In this document: piece after piece, positions 17,185 to 26,622 of the stretch
Numbering within the stretch: position 1 is the stretch's first letter
How the letters are laid out: each line of letters opens with the position of its first letter
Origin: Paracoccaceae bacterium
GTDB lineage: Bacteria > Pseudomonadota > Alphaproteobacteria > Rhodobacterales > Rhodobacteraceae
Reading direction: 5' to 3'
Assembly (NCBI GenBank): GCA_027013095.1
Contig: JALUYI010000008.1
Span: 1-64,000, forward strand
DNA: 64,000 nt
Notes under the pieces: model-generated
Told to the model about the DNA's origin: nothing
The model's database searches: none
The model's input: the letters and a program-made list of their open reading frames with translations, nothing else
Program-made: the position numbers and the translations under genes

Positions 17185-17292
17185 CGGTGACTCCTGTTTG
17201 CCTGAGGTTTTAGACCTAGACAGGCGGCGCGCCCGCGTCAATCCTGCCATGAGGTCTGGAAAGTCGCGCCCGAGCCGCGCTATAGAGCGGCC

Positions 17293-18210
17293 ATGACCAA
17301 GATCGTGATTGCTGCCCTTTACCACTTTACCCGATTCCCCCGGCCGTCATCCCTGCGTCTGCCGCTGCAGGAGGTTTGTCGCGCCGCCGGTGTGCGCGGC
17401 ACGCTTTTGCTGGCGCCCGAAGGGATCAACGGCACGATTGCCGGATCGCGCGCGGGGATTGATACGGTTCTTGCCGCGGTTCGGGCGCTGCCGGGCTGTC
17501 AAGACCTGCGACATAAGGAAAGTTTTGCAGCCGAAATGCCGTTTCTGCGCCTGAAGGTTCGCCTGAAGCAGGAGATTGTCACTATGGGGCAGCCGCAGGT
17601 GGACCCGCGCGCAGAGGTCGGCGCCTATGTCGCGCCAAAAGACTGGAATGCGCTGGTTGCGGATGAGGATGTGGTTCTGATCGACACCCGCAACGATTAC
17701 GAGGTCGCGATCGGCAGTTTTCAAGGGGCGGTCAATCCCGAAACCGCGAGTTTCCGCGAGTTCCCCGACTGGTGGCAAAGGAACAGCGCGCGGTTTCATA
17801 ACAAGCGCGTTGCGATGTTTTGCACCGGTGGAATCCGCTGTGAAAAGTCAACCAACTATCTGTTGGGGCAGGGCGTTCGCGACGTTTACCATCTGGAAGG
17901 CGGAATCCTGAAATATCTGGAGGAGGTCCCGCCTGAGGACAGCATCTGGACCGGCGAGTGCTTTGTTTTCGATGCACGGGTCTCGGTCGGGCATGGCCTG
18001 CGTCCCGGCCCTTACAAGCTGTGCTATGCCTGTCGCCGGCCGATTTCGGCGGCCGATATGCAGGATCCGGCCTTTGAGGTCGGGGTCTCGTGCCCGCATT
18101 GTATCGACGAGATCAGCGAGGCAAGGCGCGCCCGGTTTCGCGAGCGCCAGAGGCAAGTCGAGCTTGCGAAAGCGCGCGGCATTCGGCATATCGGCGCGAA
18201 CAGGGGCTGA
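17293..18210 (+). CDS. trhO: tRNA uridine(34) hydroxylase (rhodanese-fold)
   Basis: A 305-aa YceA/TrhO protein. It has the N-terminal ferredoxin-like region (AALYHFTRF, then [14 protein letters not shown] at about 37-50), a central rhodanese domain with the catalytic Cys in [12 protein letters not shown] (about 176-187), and a C-terminal CYACRRP...CPHC zinc-like cluster (about 246-278). It hydroxylates U34 of a subset of tRNAs in a prephenate-dependent manner. ATG 17293 is 108 nt from the divergent pncA start. zapE follows in the same direction. Confidence 0.93.
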   Translation: MTKIVIAALYHFTRFPRPSSLRLPLQEVCRAAGVRGTLLLAPEGINGTIAGSRAGIDTVLAAVRALPGCQDLRHKESFAAEMPFLRLKVRLKQEIVTMGQPQVDPRAEVGAYVAPKDWNALVADEDVVLIDTRNDYEVAIGSFQGAVNPETASFREFPDWWQRNSARFHNKRVAMFCTGGIRCEKSTNYLLGQGVRDVYHLEGGILKYLEEVPPEDSIWTGECFVFDARVSVGHGLRPGPYKLCYACRRPISAADMQDPAFEVGVSCPHCIDEISEARRARFRERQRQVELAKARGIRHIGANRG

Positions 18211-18249
18211 GTCGGCCCGTCGGGTTTGGATCAGGGGCGCGGCCGCAAC

Positions 18250-19335
18250 GTGAACACCGCTTTGAAAACGCGCTATGATCTGATGGTCACGGCCGGGGCC
18301 TTGCGCCCGGATGCCGCCCAGTTGCAGGCGCTGGCGCATCTTGAGAGTCTGCGCGCCTATCTGCAATCTGCACCGCGCCAGCCCCGGGGCCTGTTGCGCG
18401 GGCTGTTTCGTCCACACCCGCCGGTGTGCCCGCCGGGTCTTTACCTCTGGGGCGGGGTGGGGGTCGGCAAGTCGATGTTGATGGACCTGTTTTTTCGGGA
18501 AACCCGTATCGCCCTGAAGCGGCGGGTTCATTTTCACGCCTTCATGCAGGAGGTCCATGAGGCGATGCTGCGTGCACAGCAGGTCGGGGTTGCGGACCCG
18601 TTGGCCTCGGTGGCGGCGGGCCTTGCGGCAAAGGCGCGGCTGTTGTGTTTCGACGAGATGCAGATCAGCGATATTACCGATGCGATGCTGGTGGGGCGGC
18701 TGTTCAAGATCCTGCTGAATGCGGGCGTGGTGATGGTCGTGACCTCGAACCGGGCGCCCGATGATTTATACAAGAACGGCCTGAACCGGCAACTTTTCCA
18801 GCCATTCATTGACCTGATCAAGGCGCGTCTGGATGTCCATCATCTGCGCAGTGATCTGGATTATCGACAGGACCGCCTGCGCGACACCGAGACCTATTTT
18901 TCGCCCAACGACGCGGTGGCACGTGAGCGTCTGGATGCGATCTGGCAGGCGTTGACAGACGGTGTGACGGCCCCTCTGGTTCTGGACGTCAAGGGGCATG
19001 AGCTGCGTCTGCCCCGCGCGGGCAACGGGGTTGTACGGGTCGGGTTTGACGACCTCTGCGCGGCGCCCCGGGGGGCGGCGGATTACCTGCAGCTGGTGAC
19101 GCGGATCCGGGTTCTGATGCTTGAGGATATTCCGGTTATGAGCGCGGCCCGCAGCGATGCCGCCAAGCGTTTTGTCACCCTGATTGACGCGCTTTACGAG
19201 GCGGGAACCCGGCTGATCTGTTCGGCCGAGGCGACGCCGGAAGCGCTCTACCCAAAGGGGTTCGGTGCGTTTGAATACCAGCGCACGGCCTCGCGGCTGG
19301 CCGAGATGCAGGCGGCGGACTGGGGAAACAGCTGA
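18250..19335 (+). CDS. zapE: AFG1/ZapE family ATPase
   Basis: About 361 aa, an AFG1-like P-loop ATPase associated with Z-ring function in gammaproteobacteria. Walker A is LWGGVGVGKSMLMDL (about 67-81), Walker B LLCFDEMQISDITDAM (about 131-146), and sensor region VVTSNRAPDDLYKNGLNR (about 163-180). A TTG at 18226 opens the frame, but GTG 18250 is preferred because it matches the family N terminus (TALKTRYDLMV) and has AGGGG upstream, though at a long 12-nt spacing. In many alphaproteobacteria this gene sits near sdh/mdh; here it sits beside trhO. Confidence 0.9.
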   Translation: MNTALKTRYDLMVTAGALRPDAAQLQALAHLESLRAYLQSAPRQPRGLLRGLFRPHPPVCPPGLYLWGGVGVGKSMLMDLFFRETRIALKRRVHFHAFMQEVHEAMLRAQQVGVADPLASVAAGLAAKARLLCFDEMQISDITDAMLVGRLFKILLNAGVVMVVTSNRAPDDLYKNGLNRQLFQPFIDLIKARLDVHHLRSDLDYRQDRLRDTETYFSPNDAVARERLDAIWQALTDGVTAPLVLDVKGHELRLPRAGNGVVRVGFDDLCAAPRGAADYLQLVTRIRVLMLEDIPVMSAARSDAAKRFVTLIDALYEAGTRLICSAEATPEALYPKGFGAFEYQRTASRLAEMQAADWGNS

Positions 19336-19352
19336 TGCCCGGCGCGCCCTAT

Positions 19353-19450
19353 AGCATTTCGACAAAGGATTTTCATCGCCAAAACCTGCTATGCCTTCGG
19401 CGTTCTCGGGCCTTTTGCGGTGAAAACGTCGCAAATGGTTGTCGAAACGC
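19353..19450. repeat. Long imperfect palindrome between convergent genes
   Basis: The outer arms GCATTTCGACAA (19354-19365) and TTGTCGAAACGC (19439-19450) pair at 11 of 12 positions; inner arms TTTTCATCGCCAAAA and TTTTGCGGTGAAAA also pair with one bulge. The whole 98-nt element fills the gap between the convergent zapE and MltB genes and could fold into one long hairpin. It may be a bidirectional terminator or a small dispersed palindromic element; no T tract is present. Confidence 0.6.
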
Positions 19451-19451
19451 C

Positions 19452-20750
19452 CTATCTCTGGCGCAACAGCCTTAGGATGTCAGTGTTGGCATAGCCATCT
19501 GGTGTGACCCCGATTGACGCCTGAAACGCCCGGATTGCAGCGATAGTGTTGGGGCCGACGATGCCGTCGATCTTGTCGGTCTTGAAGCCCTTACGCGTCA
19601 ACATGCGCTGCATCTGCTTTTTCTGCTGGAACGATAGCGCCTTGTCGCCGCGCGGCCAGCTGGCCTTGATCGGTTTGCCGCCCATGATGCGGTCTCCGAG
19701 GTGGCCAACAGCGATCACATAGGCGTCGGCGGTGTTGTAGCTTTCCAGAACATGAAAGTTCTTGAAGATGAGAAACGCCGCCCCCTTGGCCCCGGCGGGC
19801 AGCAGGATCGAGGACAGGCCATAGTCGGGCAGGCGCTTGCCGTCGATTGTCTTGACCCCCATGGCGCGCCAGGCCGAGACCTTTTTCTTGATCCGCGCGG
19901 TGGTCTGGCTGTAGTCGAACTTGGGTGGCAGGCGGACCTCAATGCCCCACGGCTGACCCTTGACCCAGCCATGACGGGCCAGATAATTCGCCGTCGAGGC
20001 CAGCGCATCGGCGGGATCCTTGCCCCAGATGTCACGCTTGCCGTCGCGGCTGAAATCCTCGGCAAATTGCAGATAGCTGGAGGGGATGAATTGCGTGTGC
20101 CCCATCGCGCCCGCCCACGAGCCGGTCATGTTCTGGGCCGTCACATCACCGGCCTGCAGGATTTTCAGGGCATCCAGAAGCTGGCTTTCAAAAAAGCGCC
20201 GCCGCTGGCTGTCAAATGAGAGCGTGGCGAGGCTCTGGATCAGGTTGCGCCGGCCCATATGGGTGCCATAGGCGCTCTCCAGCCCCCAGATCGCCAACAG
20301 GACGCGCCGATCGACGCCGTATTTGCGCTCGATCCGGGCCAGAAGATTGCGGTATTTCCGGTAGGCGGCCTTGCCGTTGCGCACCCGTGTTGCCGAGGTG
20401 GCGGTGTCCAGATAGTCCCAGATCTGCTTGGTAAACTCGCTTTGATTGCGGTCTTTCTCGATCACGCTGGGGTCGTATTGCACCCCCTTGAAGGCGCGAT
20501 CAAAAACCCGTGCCGAGATTCCCTTTTTCAGGGCGCGTTTGCGAAAGGCCTGAACCCAATAGTCAAATCGGGCGTTGGACGAGGCGACCCGCACTGGAGC
20601 GATCTGGACGGGCGCAATTCGCACTGGCGTAGACCGAATCGGGCGCTCCTTTGGCGGAATGCTCTGAAGCGGCGCGGTCCGGGCCCATGTTGCCCCTGTG
20701 GACAACAAGATCGCCCCGATCAGGCAAAGACCTGCCCTCAATATTACCAT
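19452..20750 (-). CDS. Lytic murein transglycosylase, MltB type with peptidoglycan-binding domain
   Basis: A 432-aa exported protein: signal peptide ending near TWARTA, a low-complexity linker (residues about 30-55) built of near-repeats such as PVRIAPVQIAPVRVA, an SLT_2 catalytic domain (about 60-350) with the catalytic Glu in IWGLESAYGTHMG (about 149-161) and MGHTQFIPSSYL, and a C-terminal PG_binding_1 domain (about 370-430, with GPNTIAAIRAFQ). It cleaves peptidoglycan glycan strands. No lipobox Cys is seen, so it is likely soluble in the periplasm rather than a lipoprotein. Its stop codon lies 2 nt from the long palindrome. Confidence 0.9.
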   Translation of the reverse strand: MVILRAGLCLIGAILLSTGATWARTAPLQSIPPKERPIRSTPVRIAPVQIAPVRVASSNARFDYWVQAFRKRALKKGISARVFDRAFKGVQYDPSVIEKDRNQSEFTKQIWDYLDTATSATRVRNGKAAYRKYRNLLARIERKYGVDRRVLLAIWGLESAYGTHMGRRNLIQSLATLSFDSQRRRFFESQLLDALKILQAGDVTAQNMTGSWAGAMGHTQFIPSSYLQFAEDFSRDGKRDIWGKDPADALASTANYLARHGWVKGQPWGIEVRLPPKFDYSQTTARIKKKVSAWRAMGVKTIDGKRLPDYGLSSILLPAGAKGAAFLIFKNFHVLESYNTADAYVIAVGHLGDRIMGGKPIKASWPRGDKALSFQQKKQMQRMLTRKGFKTDKIDGIVGPNTIAAIRAFQASIGVTPDGYANTDILRLLRQR

Positions 20751-20890
20751 GTCCGTTGCTCCTGCCTGTCTTGTTTTGTTGCCAGTCTAGCGTGATTCCG
20801 CATCGCAAAAAAGGGGGCTGCCGTTCGTCGGCGGAGCCACGCCGAGCCTCAGAGCCGAGGGCCGCTGCGCCCCCGGCCCGGGCAGCGGTT

Positions 20891-23146
20891 TCAGCCGTTG
20901 TTCCGCTTTACCTTTTTGCGGATCTTGCGCTGTTTGGCCCGCTTGGCCGCCAATTTCCGCCCGCCCGCGCGTGAGGGTTTCCGGCCACCGGAGCGGGGCA
21001 GGGGCTGTCCGGCGACGCTGAGCAGTTCAAACATCAGCCCGCCGGTGATCGGGGCGGCCTCGGCCAGACGCACGGTTACGCGCTGACCCAGTTTCAGCAC
21101 CACGCGTGAGCTTTCGCCGGTCAGGGTCTGGGCCTCGGCATCATGGCGGAAATATTCGCGCCCCAGCGTCGAGATCGGGATCAGCCCGTCGGCGCCGGTT
21201 TCGTCGAGTCGCACAAACAGCCCGAAACGCGCAATGCCCGAGATCTTGCCGGCGAATTCAGCTCCGATCCGGTCAGACAGATAGGCCGCCAGATAGCGGT
21301 CATTGGTGTCTCGCTCGGCCATCATCGAGCGGCGCTCGGCCTGCGAGATCAATTCGCCGGTTTCCTCGAGTCGCTCGACATCCAGCGGCGACAGCCCGTC
21401 CTCGCCCCAGCCATGGGCAGTGATCAGGGCGCGGTGGGTGATCAGGTCGGCATAGCGCCGGATCGGCGAGGTGAAATGCGCATAAGCCCGCAGGTTCAGC
21501 CCGAAATGGCCAAAATTCTGCGGCGCATAATAGGCCTGTGTCATCGAGCGCAGGACCGACATGTTGATGATCTCGGCATTCTCGCTGCCACTGGCGGCAT
21601 CCAGCAGCTTGTTGAGATGCGCGGTTTTCAGTATTTGGCCCTTGGCCAGTGTAAGGCCAGCAGCCTGCGCAACCTCATGCAGGCTGTCCAGCTTTTCCGG
21701 GCTTGGCTCTTCGTGGACACGGTAAAGGAACGGGGTTTTTTTCGCTTCCAACGTCTCGGCGGCCGCGACATTGGCCAAAATCATGAACTCTTCGACCAGC
21801 TTGTGCGCCTCAAACCTGTCTTGAAAGGCGACCGAGGTGACATGGCCGTCGGCAGACAGCACGATCTTGCGCTCGGGCAAGTCCAGATGCAGGGGTTGGC
21901 GCCGCGCGCGCTCTTTCAGGGCGACGTGATAGGCGTCAAACAGCGGGCCGATCACCGATGACATCAGCGCCTTGGTGGTGTTGTCGGGCCGACCATCCGC
22001 GGCGGCTTGGGTCTGCTCATAGCTCAGGGACGCCGCCGAGCGCATCAGGACGCGGTGAAACCTGTGCGAAATCTTGCGCCCGCTGCTGTTCAAGACCATG
22101 CGAACGGCGATAGAGGGGCGGTTCTCGCCCGCGTGCAGCGAGCACAGATCGCCCGAAAGGATATCCGGCAACATCGGCACCACACGGTCCGGGAAATAGG
22201 TCGAGTTCCCCCGTGTCCGGGCCTCACGATCCAGCGCCGAGCCGGACGGCACATAATGTGCGACATCCGCAATCGCCACCCAGACCACAAAGCCGCCCTT
22301 ATTTGCAGGATCGTCGTCGGGCACCGCATAGATGGCGTCGTCATGGTCGCGTGCATCCACCGGGTCGATGGTCACAAAGGGCAGGGATCGCAGGTCCTTG
22401 CGCGGTCCCAGCGACACAGACCGTTCGGCCTCGGCCTCGGCCAGAACCTCGGAGGGAAAGGCGTCCCTTATCCCGTGCGTGTAAATGGCATAGAGCGAGA
22501 CCGCCCGCGGGGCCATCGGATTGCCCAAAACCTCGGTGACCCGGGCCCGGGGCAGGCCCAGACGGCTACGCGGCCCGGTTTGCGTCGCCTCGACCAATTC
22601 GCCATCCCGCGCGCCACCGTTGGCACCGTCCGGGATCAGCCATTCGCGGTCGGATTTCTTGTCCACCGGCACGATTCGTCCGCCCTCGGTCGATGTCCGA
22701 TAGAGCCCAAGGATCTTTTCTGCGCCAGAGCCGATCTTGCGAATGATGCGGGCCTCATAAGGGGCGTCGCTGCCCTCAGGACGCGTCAGCCGAGCCAGCA
22801 GGCGGTCTCCGGCACCCAGCGCCCCGGCGCGTTTGTCCGGCTGAACCACGATCTGCGGCGCCTCTCCCGAGCCTTGCCACTCCATCGGGCGGGCGTGCAG
22901 ATCGCCGTCGGCGTCAGGGCCGGTGACGATTAGAACGGCAACCGGCGGCAGAGTTTCAGGGTCGCGGTAGGTCTTGGCGCGTTTGGTCAGATGCCCTTCG
23001 TCGGCCAGCTCTTTCAGTAGGCGCTTGAGTTCGATACGGGCCGCGCCCTTGATGCCAAAGGCACGGGCGATGTCGCGTTTGGTGGTTTTGTCGGGATTTT
23101 CGCCGATCCATTTCAGGATATCGGCCTTTGAGGGAAATGCTTTCAT
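20891..23146 (-). CDS. rnr: Ribonuclease R
   Basis: A 751-aa 3'-5' exoribonuclease. In order: an N-terminal winged helix (about 1-60), cold-shock-type OB folds (about 60-220), the RNB catalytic domain with VTIDPVDARDHDDAIYAV (about 258-275; the Asp residues bind Mg2+), an S1 domain (about 630-710, with GKISGIARFGLFVRL), and a strongly basic tail ending RKKVKRNNG. RNase R degrades structured RNA and, with SmpB-tmRNA, removes non-stop mRNA, so it functionally connects to smpB at 8 kb. The gene lies 126 nt downstream of the DUF2064 gene. Confidence 0.95.
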   Translation of the reverse strand: MKAFPSKADILKWIGENPDKTTKRDIARAFGIKGAARIELKRLLKELADEGHLTKRAKTYRDPETLPPVAVLIVTGPDADGDLHARPMEWQGSGEAPQIVVQPDKRAGALGAGDRLLARLTRPEGSDAPYEARIIRKIGSGAEKILGLYRTSTEGGRIVPVDKKSDREWLIPDGANGGARDGELVEATQTGPRSRLGLPRARVTEVLGNPMAPRAVSLYAIYTHGIRDAFPSEVLAEAEAERSVSLGPRKDLRSLPFVTIDPVDARDHDDAIYAVPDDDPANKGGFVVWVAIADVAHYVPSGSALDREARTRGNSTYFPDRVVPMLPDILSGDLCSLHAGENRPSIAVRMVLNSSGRKISHRFHRVLMRSAASLSYEQTQAAADGRPDNTTKALMSSVIGPLFDAYHVALKERARRQPLHLDLPERKIVLSADGHVTSVAFQDRFEAHKLVEEFMILANVAAAETLEAKKTPFLYRVHEEPSPEKLDSLHEVAQAAGLTLAKGQILKTAHLNKLLDAASGSENAEIINMSVLRSMTQAYYAPQNFGHFGLNLRAYAHFTSPIRRYADLITHRALITAHGWGEDGLSPLDVERLEETGELISQAERRSMMAERDTNDRYLAAYLSDRIGAEFAGKISGIARFGLFVRLDETGADGLIPISTLGREYFRHDAEAQTLTGESSRVVLKLGQRVTVRLAEAAPITGGLMFELLSVAGQPLPRSGGRKPSRAGGRKLAAKRAKQRKIRKKVKRNNG

Positions 23147-23196
23147 GCGCGGGCCATAACACGCGGTTACGCAAAGGTCATGCTGAAAACGGGGGA

Positions 23197-23216
23197 TCTT
23201 CTTTGGTCAAATACTC
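23197..23216 (-). repeat. Copy 2 of the GAGTATTT/AAAGAAGA module
   Basis: On the minus strand it reads GAGTATTTGACCAAAGAAGA, between the stop of the DUF2064 gene and the start of rnr, in the orientation of both genes. No G+C-rich hairpin precedes this copy. Confidence 0.6.
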
Positions 23217-23272
23217 ATCTGCCCCATCGGGTCAACTCGGATACTTTGATCAACTGGTGTGCGCCGAGCGCA

Positions 23273-23860
23273 TCACAAATCCTTCTGGCCGTCCACGTCG
23301 CGCAGGCGATTCACAAGGGCGACACGGGTTCCGGGCATTGTTTGCAGACTGTCCGCCAGTGCGTGTGGCCCTGACCAGCGCACCGCCTGAAACAGATGCC
23401 GAGGTAGCGGTTGACGGCGGCGAAAGCCTACCAGCCAGAAGCCACCGTCCTCGGCCGGACCAAAGCATGCCTCTGCCCCCCCAAGAGCCGCGAACGCCCG
23501 CTTGATATGCTGCGGACGTACGCCGGGAATGTCGCCGCCGATCAGAACTGCCGGTCCCGGTGGCAGCATGTTGAACGCGCGCGCCATGCGCTGGCCGAGA
23601 TCGCCTCGGCCCTGCGCCATATGGGCCAGACCTTGGGGCCATCGGGGGTCCGGAATCGCGCGGTCAGGAGTTAGGCTCAACACCGTCTGCCAGCGGGGAT
23701 CCCGCGCCAGCCGCCGCAGCAGTGCGCTGGTCTGGTGACGAAACCACCATGCCGCTGGAATTGGGCCGATATCACGGGCCAGACGTGTCTTGACCCGCCC
23801 GGCACGAGGCTGTTTCAGCATGATGACGAGGTGTCGGCGATATGGTGGCTCAGCGTGCAA
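23273..23860 (-). CDS. DUF2064 / TIGR04282 family glycosyltransferase-like protein
   Basis: About 195 aa with the nucleotide-sugar-binding signatures of the DUF2064 (TIGR04282) family: [19 protein letters not shown] (about 14-32), [14 protein letters not shown] (about 106-119) and [11 protein letters not shown] (about 136-146). Relatives resemble nucleotidyl/glycosyl transferases, including one linked to arsenosugar synthesis, but the substrate here is unknown. The frame begins at TTG 23860, overlapping the end of dapE by 11 nt; an internal ATG at 23821 would cut away the first beta strand, so the TTG is preferred with some doubt. Coupled to dapE by overlap. Confidence 0.8.
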   Translation of the reverse strand: MHAEPPYRRHLVIMLKQPRAGRVKTRLARDIGPIPAAWWFRHQTSALLRRLARDPRWQTVLSLTPDRAIPDPRWPQGLAHMAQGRGDLGQRMARAFNMLPPGPAVLIGGDIPGVRPQHIKRAFAALGGAEACFGPAEDGGFWLVGFRRRQPLPRHLFQAVRWSGPHALADSLQTMPGTRVALVNRLRDVDGQKDL

Positions 23861-24992
23861 AATACCGCCGCATGACTTCGGAATAGACGGCCTTCAATTG
23901 CTCGATCTGTGTTACCGGAACACATTCATCGACCTGATGCATGGTCTTGCCCACAAGGCCGAATTCCACGACCGGGCAGTGATCCTTGATAAAGCGCGCA
24001 TCCGATGTGCCGCCAGATGTGGACATTTCGGGGCGCCGTCCGGTCGCCGCATGAACCGCATCGGCGACAAGGTTGGACCATTCCCCCGGCGCGGTCAAAA
24101 AGCTTTCGCCGGACACCTCAATACGGGTCTCGACATCAACGCCGGTCTCGGCCTTGAGGCGCGCAACCTCGCTGTCGATCCATTCCGTCAGACTGCTTGC
24201 GCTGTGAAGGTCGTTAAAGCGGATGTTGACGGTGGCCCGCCCCTCGGCCGGGATCACGTTATTGGCCGGATTGCCGACGTCAATCGTGGTAATGGCAAGG
24301 GTCGATGCGTCGAAATGGTCGCTGCCCTCGTCCAGCCTGTGTGACGCCAGCCGATCCAGCAGGCGCACCAGAGGCGGCAGCGGGTTCAGTGCCCGGTGCG
24401 GATAGGCCGAGTGCCCCTGCGTGCCACGAACGGTGAAATAGGCGGTCATCGAGCCGCGCCGGCCGATCTTCATCATTTCGCCCATGTTTTCGGGACAGGT
24501 CGGCTCTCCCACCAGACAATGGTCGATCGTTTCGCCATTCTCGGCCATCCAGTCAAGCAGCGCCCTCGTTCCGTCATGGGCCCGTCCCTCTTCGTCGCCG
24601 GTGATGGCAATGACGATCGACCCGTCCGGCGGACGGCTCGTGACAAAATCAATCGCGGCAGCGACAAATGCGGCCACGCCGGATTTCATGTCGGTGGCCC
24701 CGCGCCCGTAGAGCACGCCATTCCTGATCTGCCCGCCGAACGGGTCGTCATGCCACGCCGCGCGGTCGCCCACCGGCACCACATCGGTGTGGCCGTTGAA
24801 CCCCAGAGTCCGCCCCTCTCCCCAGCGCGCAAACAGGTTCGCTATGCCGTTTCGGTCCACCCGGGTGCAGCGGAACCCGGCGGCCTCAAGGTCCAAGGCC
24901 AGCAGGGTCAGCGCGCCGCCCTCCTCGGGTGTGACCGACGGGCATCGGATCAGGCGTGCAGTCAGTTCAACAGGGTCGGTCGGAGAGGTCAT
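23850..24992 (-). CDS. dapE: Succinyl-diaminopimelate desuccinylase
   Basis: A 380-aa M20 metallopeptidase-fold enzyme that hydrolyses N-succinyl-LL-diaminopimelate. Metal-binding and catalytic motifs are visible: [13 protein letters not shown] (about 63-75), [10 protein letters not shown] (about 95-104), [12 protein letters not shown] (about 130-141) with the catalytic Glu pair, VGEPT (about 160) and a C-terminal His in [12 protein letters not shown]. It acts after dapD in the succinylase branch of lysine and cell-wall diaminopimelate synthesis; dapD lies 2 kb upstream and dapA at 7 kb. The downstream DUF2064 gene overlaps its stop. Confidence 0.96.
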   Translation of the reverse strand: MTSPTDPVELTARLIRCPSVTPEEGGALTLLALDLEAAGFRCTRVDRNGIANLFARWGEGRTLGFNGHTDVVPVGDRAAWHDDPFGGQIRNGVLYGRGATDMKSGVAAFVAAAIDFVTSRPPDGSIVIAITGDEEGRAHDGTRALLDWMAENGETIDHCLVGEPTCPENMGEMMKIGRRGSMTAYFTVRGTQGHSAYPHRALNPLPPLVRLLDRLASHRLDEGSDHFDASTLAITTIDVGNPANNVIPAEGRATVNIRFNDLHSASSLTEWIDSEVARLKAETGVDVETRIEVSGESFLTAPGEWSNLVADAVHAATGRRPEMSTSGGTSDARFIKDHCPVVEFGLVGKTMHQVDECVPVTQIEQLKAVYSEVMRRYFAR

Positions 24993-25045
24993 GTCAGGGT
25001 CCGTTCGGAAAAATGCGGGATATGCGGACCATATGGTCCGTCTTG

Positions 25046-25705
25046 CTATTGCTCAAGCCCCAGAAGATCCGCGACGATCTCGGCCACGTCCTCGGGACCG
25101 CCGGCCAGCGCGTCGGCTTCGGCAAGGTGCAGCTCCTCGGCCTCGGCATAGCCCCAGAGCACCCCCAAGCTGGCGATATCGTTGTTCTGTGCGCCTTCAA
25201 CATCGTGACGCCTGTCGCCGATCATGACGGATTGGTGCGGGTCGGCACCGGTCTCCGCCAGCGCATGGGCCAAAAGGTCGGTCTTGTCGGTATTGGTGCC
25301 GTCGAGTTCGGCGCCAAACAGCCCGTCCACATAATGTGAAATACCGAAATGCGCGACAATCGTCTGTGCATAGACACGCGGCTTGGATGTGGCGATGTAA
25401 AGCGGCAGGCCGGTGTCCTGAAGCTCCAGCAGCATGTCACCGATTCCGTCGTAAACATCGGCCTCAAACTGCCCGACATCGGTAAAGCGCTGGCGGTAGA
25501 GCGCGATGGCCTCGCCGACGATCTCGGGGCGCTCGCCCAGCAACACGCGAAAACTGTGTGCCAGCGGCGGACCGATGCACCAGCTCAACTCATCCTGCGT
25601 GGGGATATCGGCACCCAGTTCGCGCAAAGCGTGTTGAATCGACAGGGTGATCCCCTCTTTCGGGTCGATCAGCGTTCCGTCAAGGTCAAGAAATATGGCA
25701 GACAT
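25046..25705 (-). CDS. HAD-superfamily hydrolase, phosphoglycolate-phosphatase-like
   Basis: A 219-aa HAD phosphatase: motif [11 protein letters not shown] (about 5-14) with the nucleophilic Asp, motif II IATSKPR (about 107-113), and motif [14 protein letters not shown] (about 164-175). The alpha-helical cap between residues 15 and 85 is of the Gph/PGP class. Likely a small phosphate-ester phosphatase; the substrate is not determined. The frame extends to 25870 but ATG 25705 is the family N terminus. It lies 53 nt upstream of dapE on the same strand. Confidence 0.85.
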   Translation of the reverse strand: MSAIFLDLDGTLIDPKEGITLSIQHALRELGADIPTQDELSWCIGPPLAHSFRVLLGERPEIVGEAIALYRQRFTDVGQFEADVYDGIGDMLLELQDTGLPLYIATSKPRVYAQTIVAHFGISHYVDGLFGAELDGTNTDKTDLLAHALAETGADPHQSVMIGDRRHDVEGAQNNDIASLGVLWGYAEAEELHLAEADALAGGPEDVAEIVADLLGLEQ

Positions 25706-26039
25706 GGCATGAATCCTGGTTGGGCGGCCGAGTCCTAGTGGATTGCGGCGCAAAGAAAAACCCCTCGATTCGCGGGCAGGCCCTAAACCTGGGGTGAATA
25801 CGGACCCGTCGGGCCAGGACCGGGCGGCGCGTCGGGGGGCAAGGCGGCATCGGAAAAGTCCCAAAACCACGCTTATTTCCTAAACTCCGGGTATAGCGGC
25901 GCCTGCAACAGGGTAGGTGACAGGGGGCCTTGGCCCTCAGGTCAATTTCGGGGCCGGGCAGGGCGGGCTAAATCTTTCTCATCAACCGCGGCAATGGTGC
26001 TGCGGCAGACAAACAAACGAAACCCGAAAGGAACACATC
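25706..26039. other. 334-nt intergenic region between divergent genes
   Basis: This gap separates the HAD hydrolase (minus) from the glycine-rich peptide (plus). I see no RNA gene or convincing ORF. A possible promoter element TATAGC lies near 25892-25897 after an A/T-rich patch, and AAAGGA at 26027-26032 is the ribosome-binding site of the glycine-rich peptide gene. Confidence 0.4.
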
Positions 26040-26321
26040 ATGAAATCCATCATCATCACCTCGGTCAGCATCCTCGCCCTTGCCACTGTTGCTGCGAACG
26101 CTCAGGTCGCCGCCAAGGCTGCTCCGGCCAAGGCAAAGACCGTCGCCGTGGCTGCCCCCGTTCAGGCGAACCCGCTGGTCAAGCGCGTCAAGGGAACGAA
26201 CGCGCCGAAAACCGCGGCCAACGCCTTTGAAGGCAACGAAGGCGCCGAAGGCGGCAACGGCGGAAATGGCGGCGAAGGTGGCGAAGGCGGCGAAGGTGGC
26301 AACGGCGGCGACAGCAACTGA
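26040..26321 (+). CDS. Small secreted glycine-rich protein
   Basis: A 93-aa protein of unknown function. Residues 1-22 are a signal peptide (MKSIIITSVSILALATVAAN followed by AQ), residues about 23-60 are Ala/Lys/Val-rich, and the C terminus is a run of seven Gly-Gly-X triads where X is Asn, Glu or Asp, ending in DSN. The triads are encoded by a 9-bp micro-repeat. It has AAAGGA 7 nt before ATG 26040 and its own terminator at 26368. The acidic, flexible tail suggests an extracellular or periplasmic structural or binding role, but this is inference. Confidence 0.75.
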   Translation: MKSIIITSVSILALATVAANAQVAAKAAPAKAKTVAVAAPVQANPLVKRVKGTNAPKTAANAFEGNEGAEGGNGGNGGEGGEGGEGGNGGDSN

Positions 26322-26367
26322 GCCGGCATCGCAATTTCCCGAATTCCTCCCCACGACAACTCGGGAA

Positions 26368-26402
26368 AAACCCCCTGCGCCGAAACGCGCAGGGGGTTTC
26401 TT
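26368..26402. terminator. Bidirectional Rho-independent terminator
   Basis: A perfect 13-bp stem (26368-26380 with 26387-26399) with loop CGAAAC lies between the glycine-rich gene (plus) and the PhnA-domain gene (minus). Read on the minus strand it is followed by a run of T, so it probably serves both genes. Confidence 0.88.
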
Positions 26403-26412
26403 GTTGGGGAAC

Positions 26413-26622
26413 TCAGACCTTTTTCATGAATTCCGTCTTTAGAACGATCGTTGCCTTGCCGATTCGGCATTCGATCTGCGCCGGGTTGCCGGTCAGGCGC
26501 ACATTCTTGATCTGGCTGCCCCGCTTCAGGGTTTTCGACATCCCTTTGACCTTGAGGTCCTTGATCACCATGACGGTGTCGCCGTCTCCAATTTCGGTGC
26601 CGTTGCTGTCGCGTGTGGTCAT
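26413..26622 (-). CDS. PhnA (YjdM C-terminal) domain protein
   Basis: A 69-aa protein that corresponds to the C-terminal domain of YjdM/PhnA: DSNGTEIGDGDTVMVIKDLK (about 5-24), then GMSKTLKRGSQIKNVRL and an ending KTEFMKKV. The N-terminal zinc ribbon found in full-length YjdM is absent. The family name comes from the phn operon, but a role in phosphonate use is not established for this protein. Its ATG overlaps the stop of the upstream 112-aa gene (ATGA), so the two are translationally coupled. Confidence 0.85.
   Translation of the reverse strand: MTTRDSNGTEIGDGDTVMVIKDLKVKGMSKTLKRGSQIKNVRLTGNPAQIECRIGKATIVLKTEFMKKV

Noticed and set aside
26080-26470. Proline- and threonine-rich alternative frames around the glycine-rich gene
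   Set aside because: They are frame-shifted or antisense readings of the 9-bp Gly-Gly-X repeat, not independent genes.
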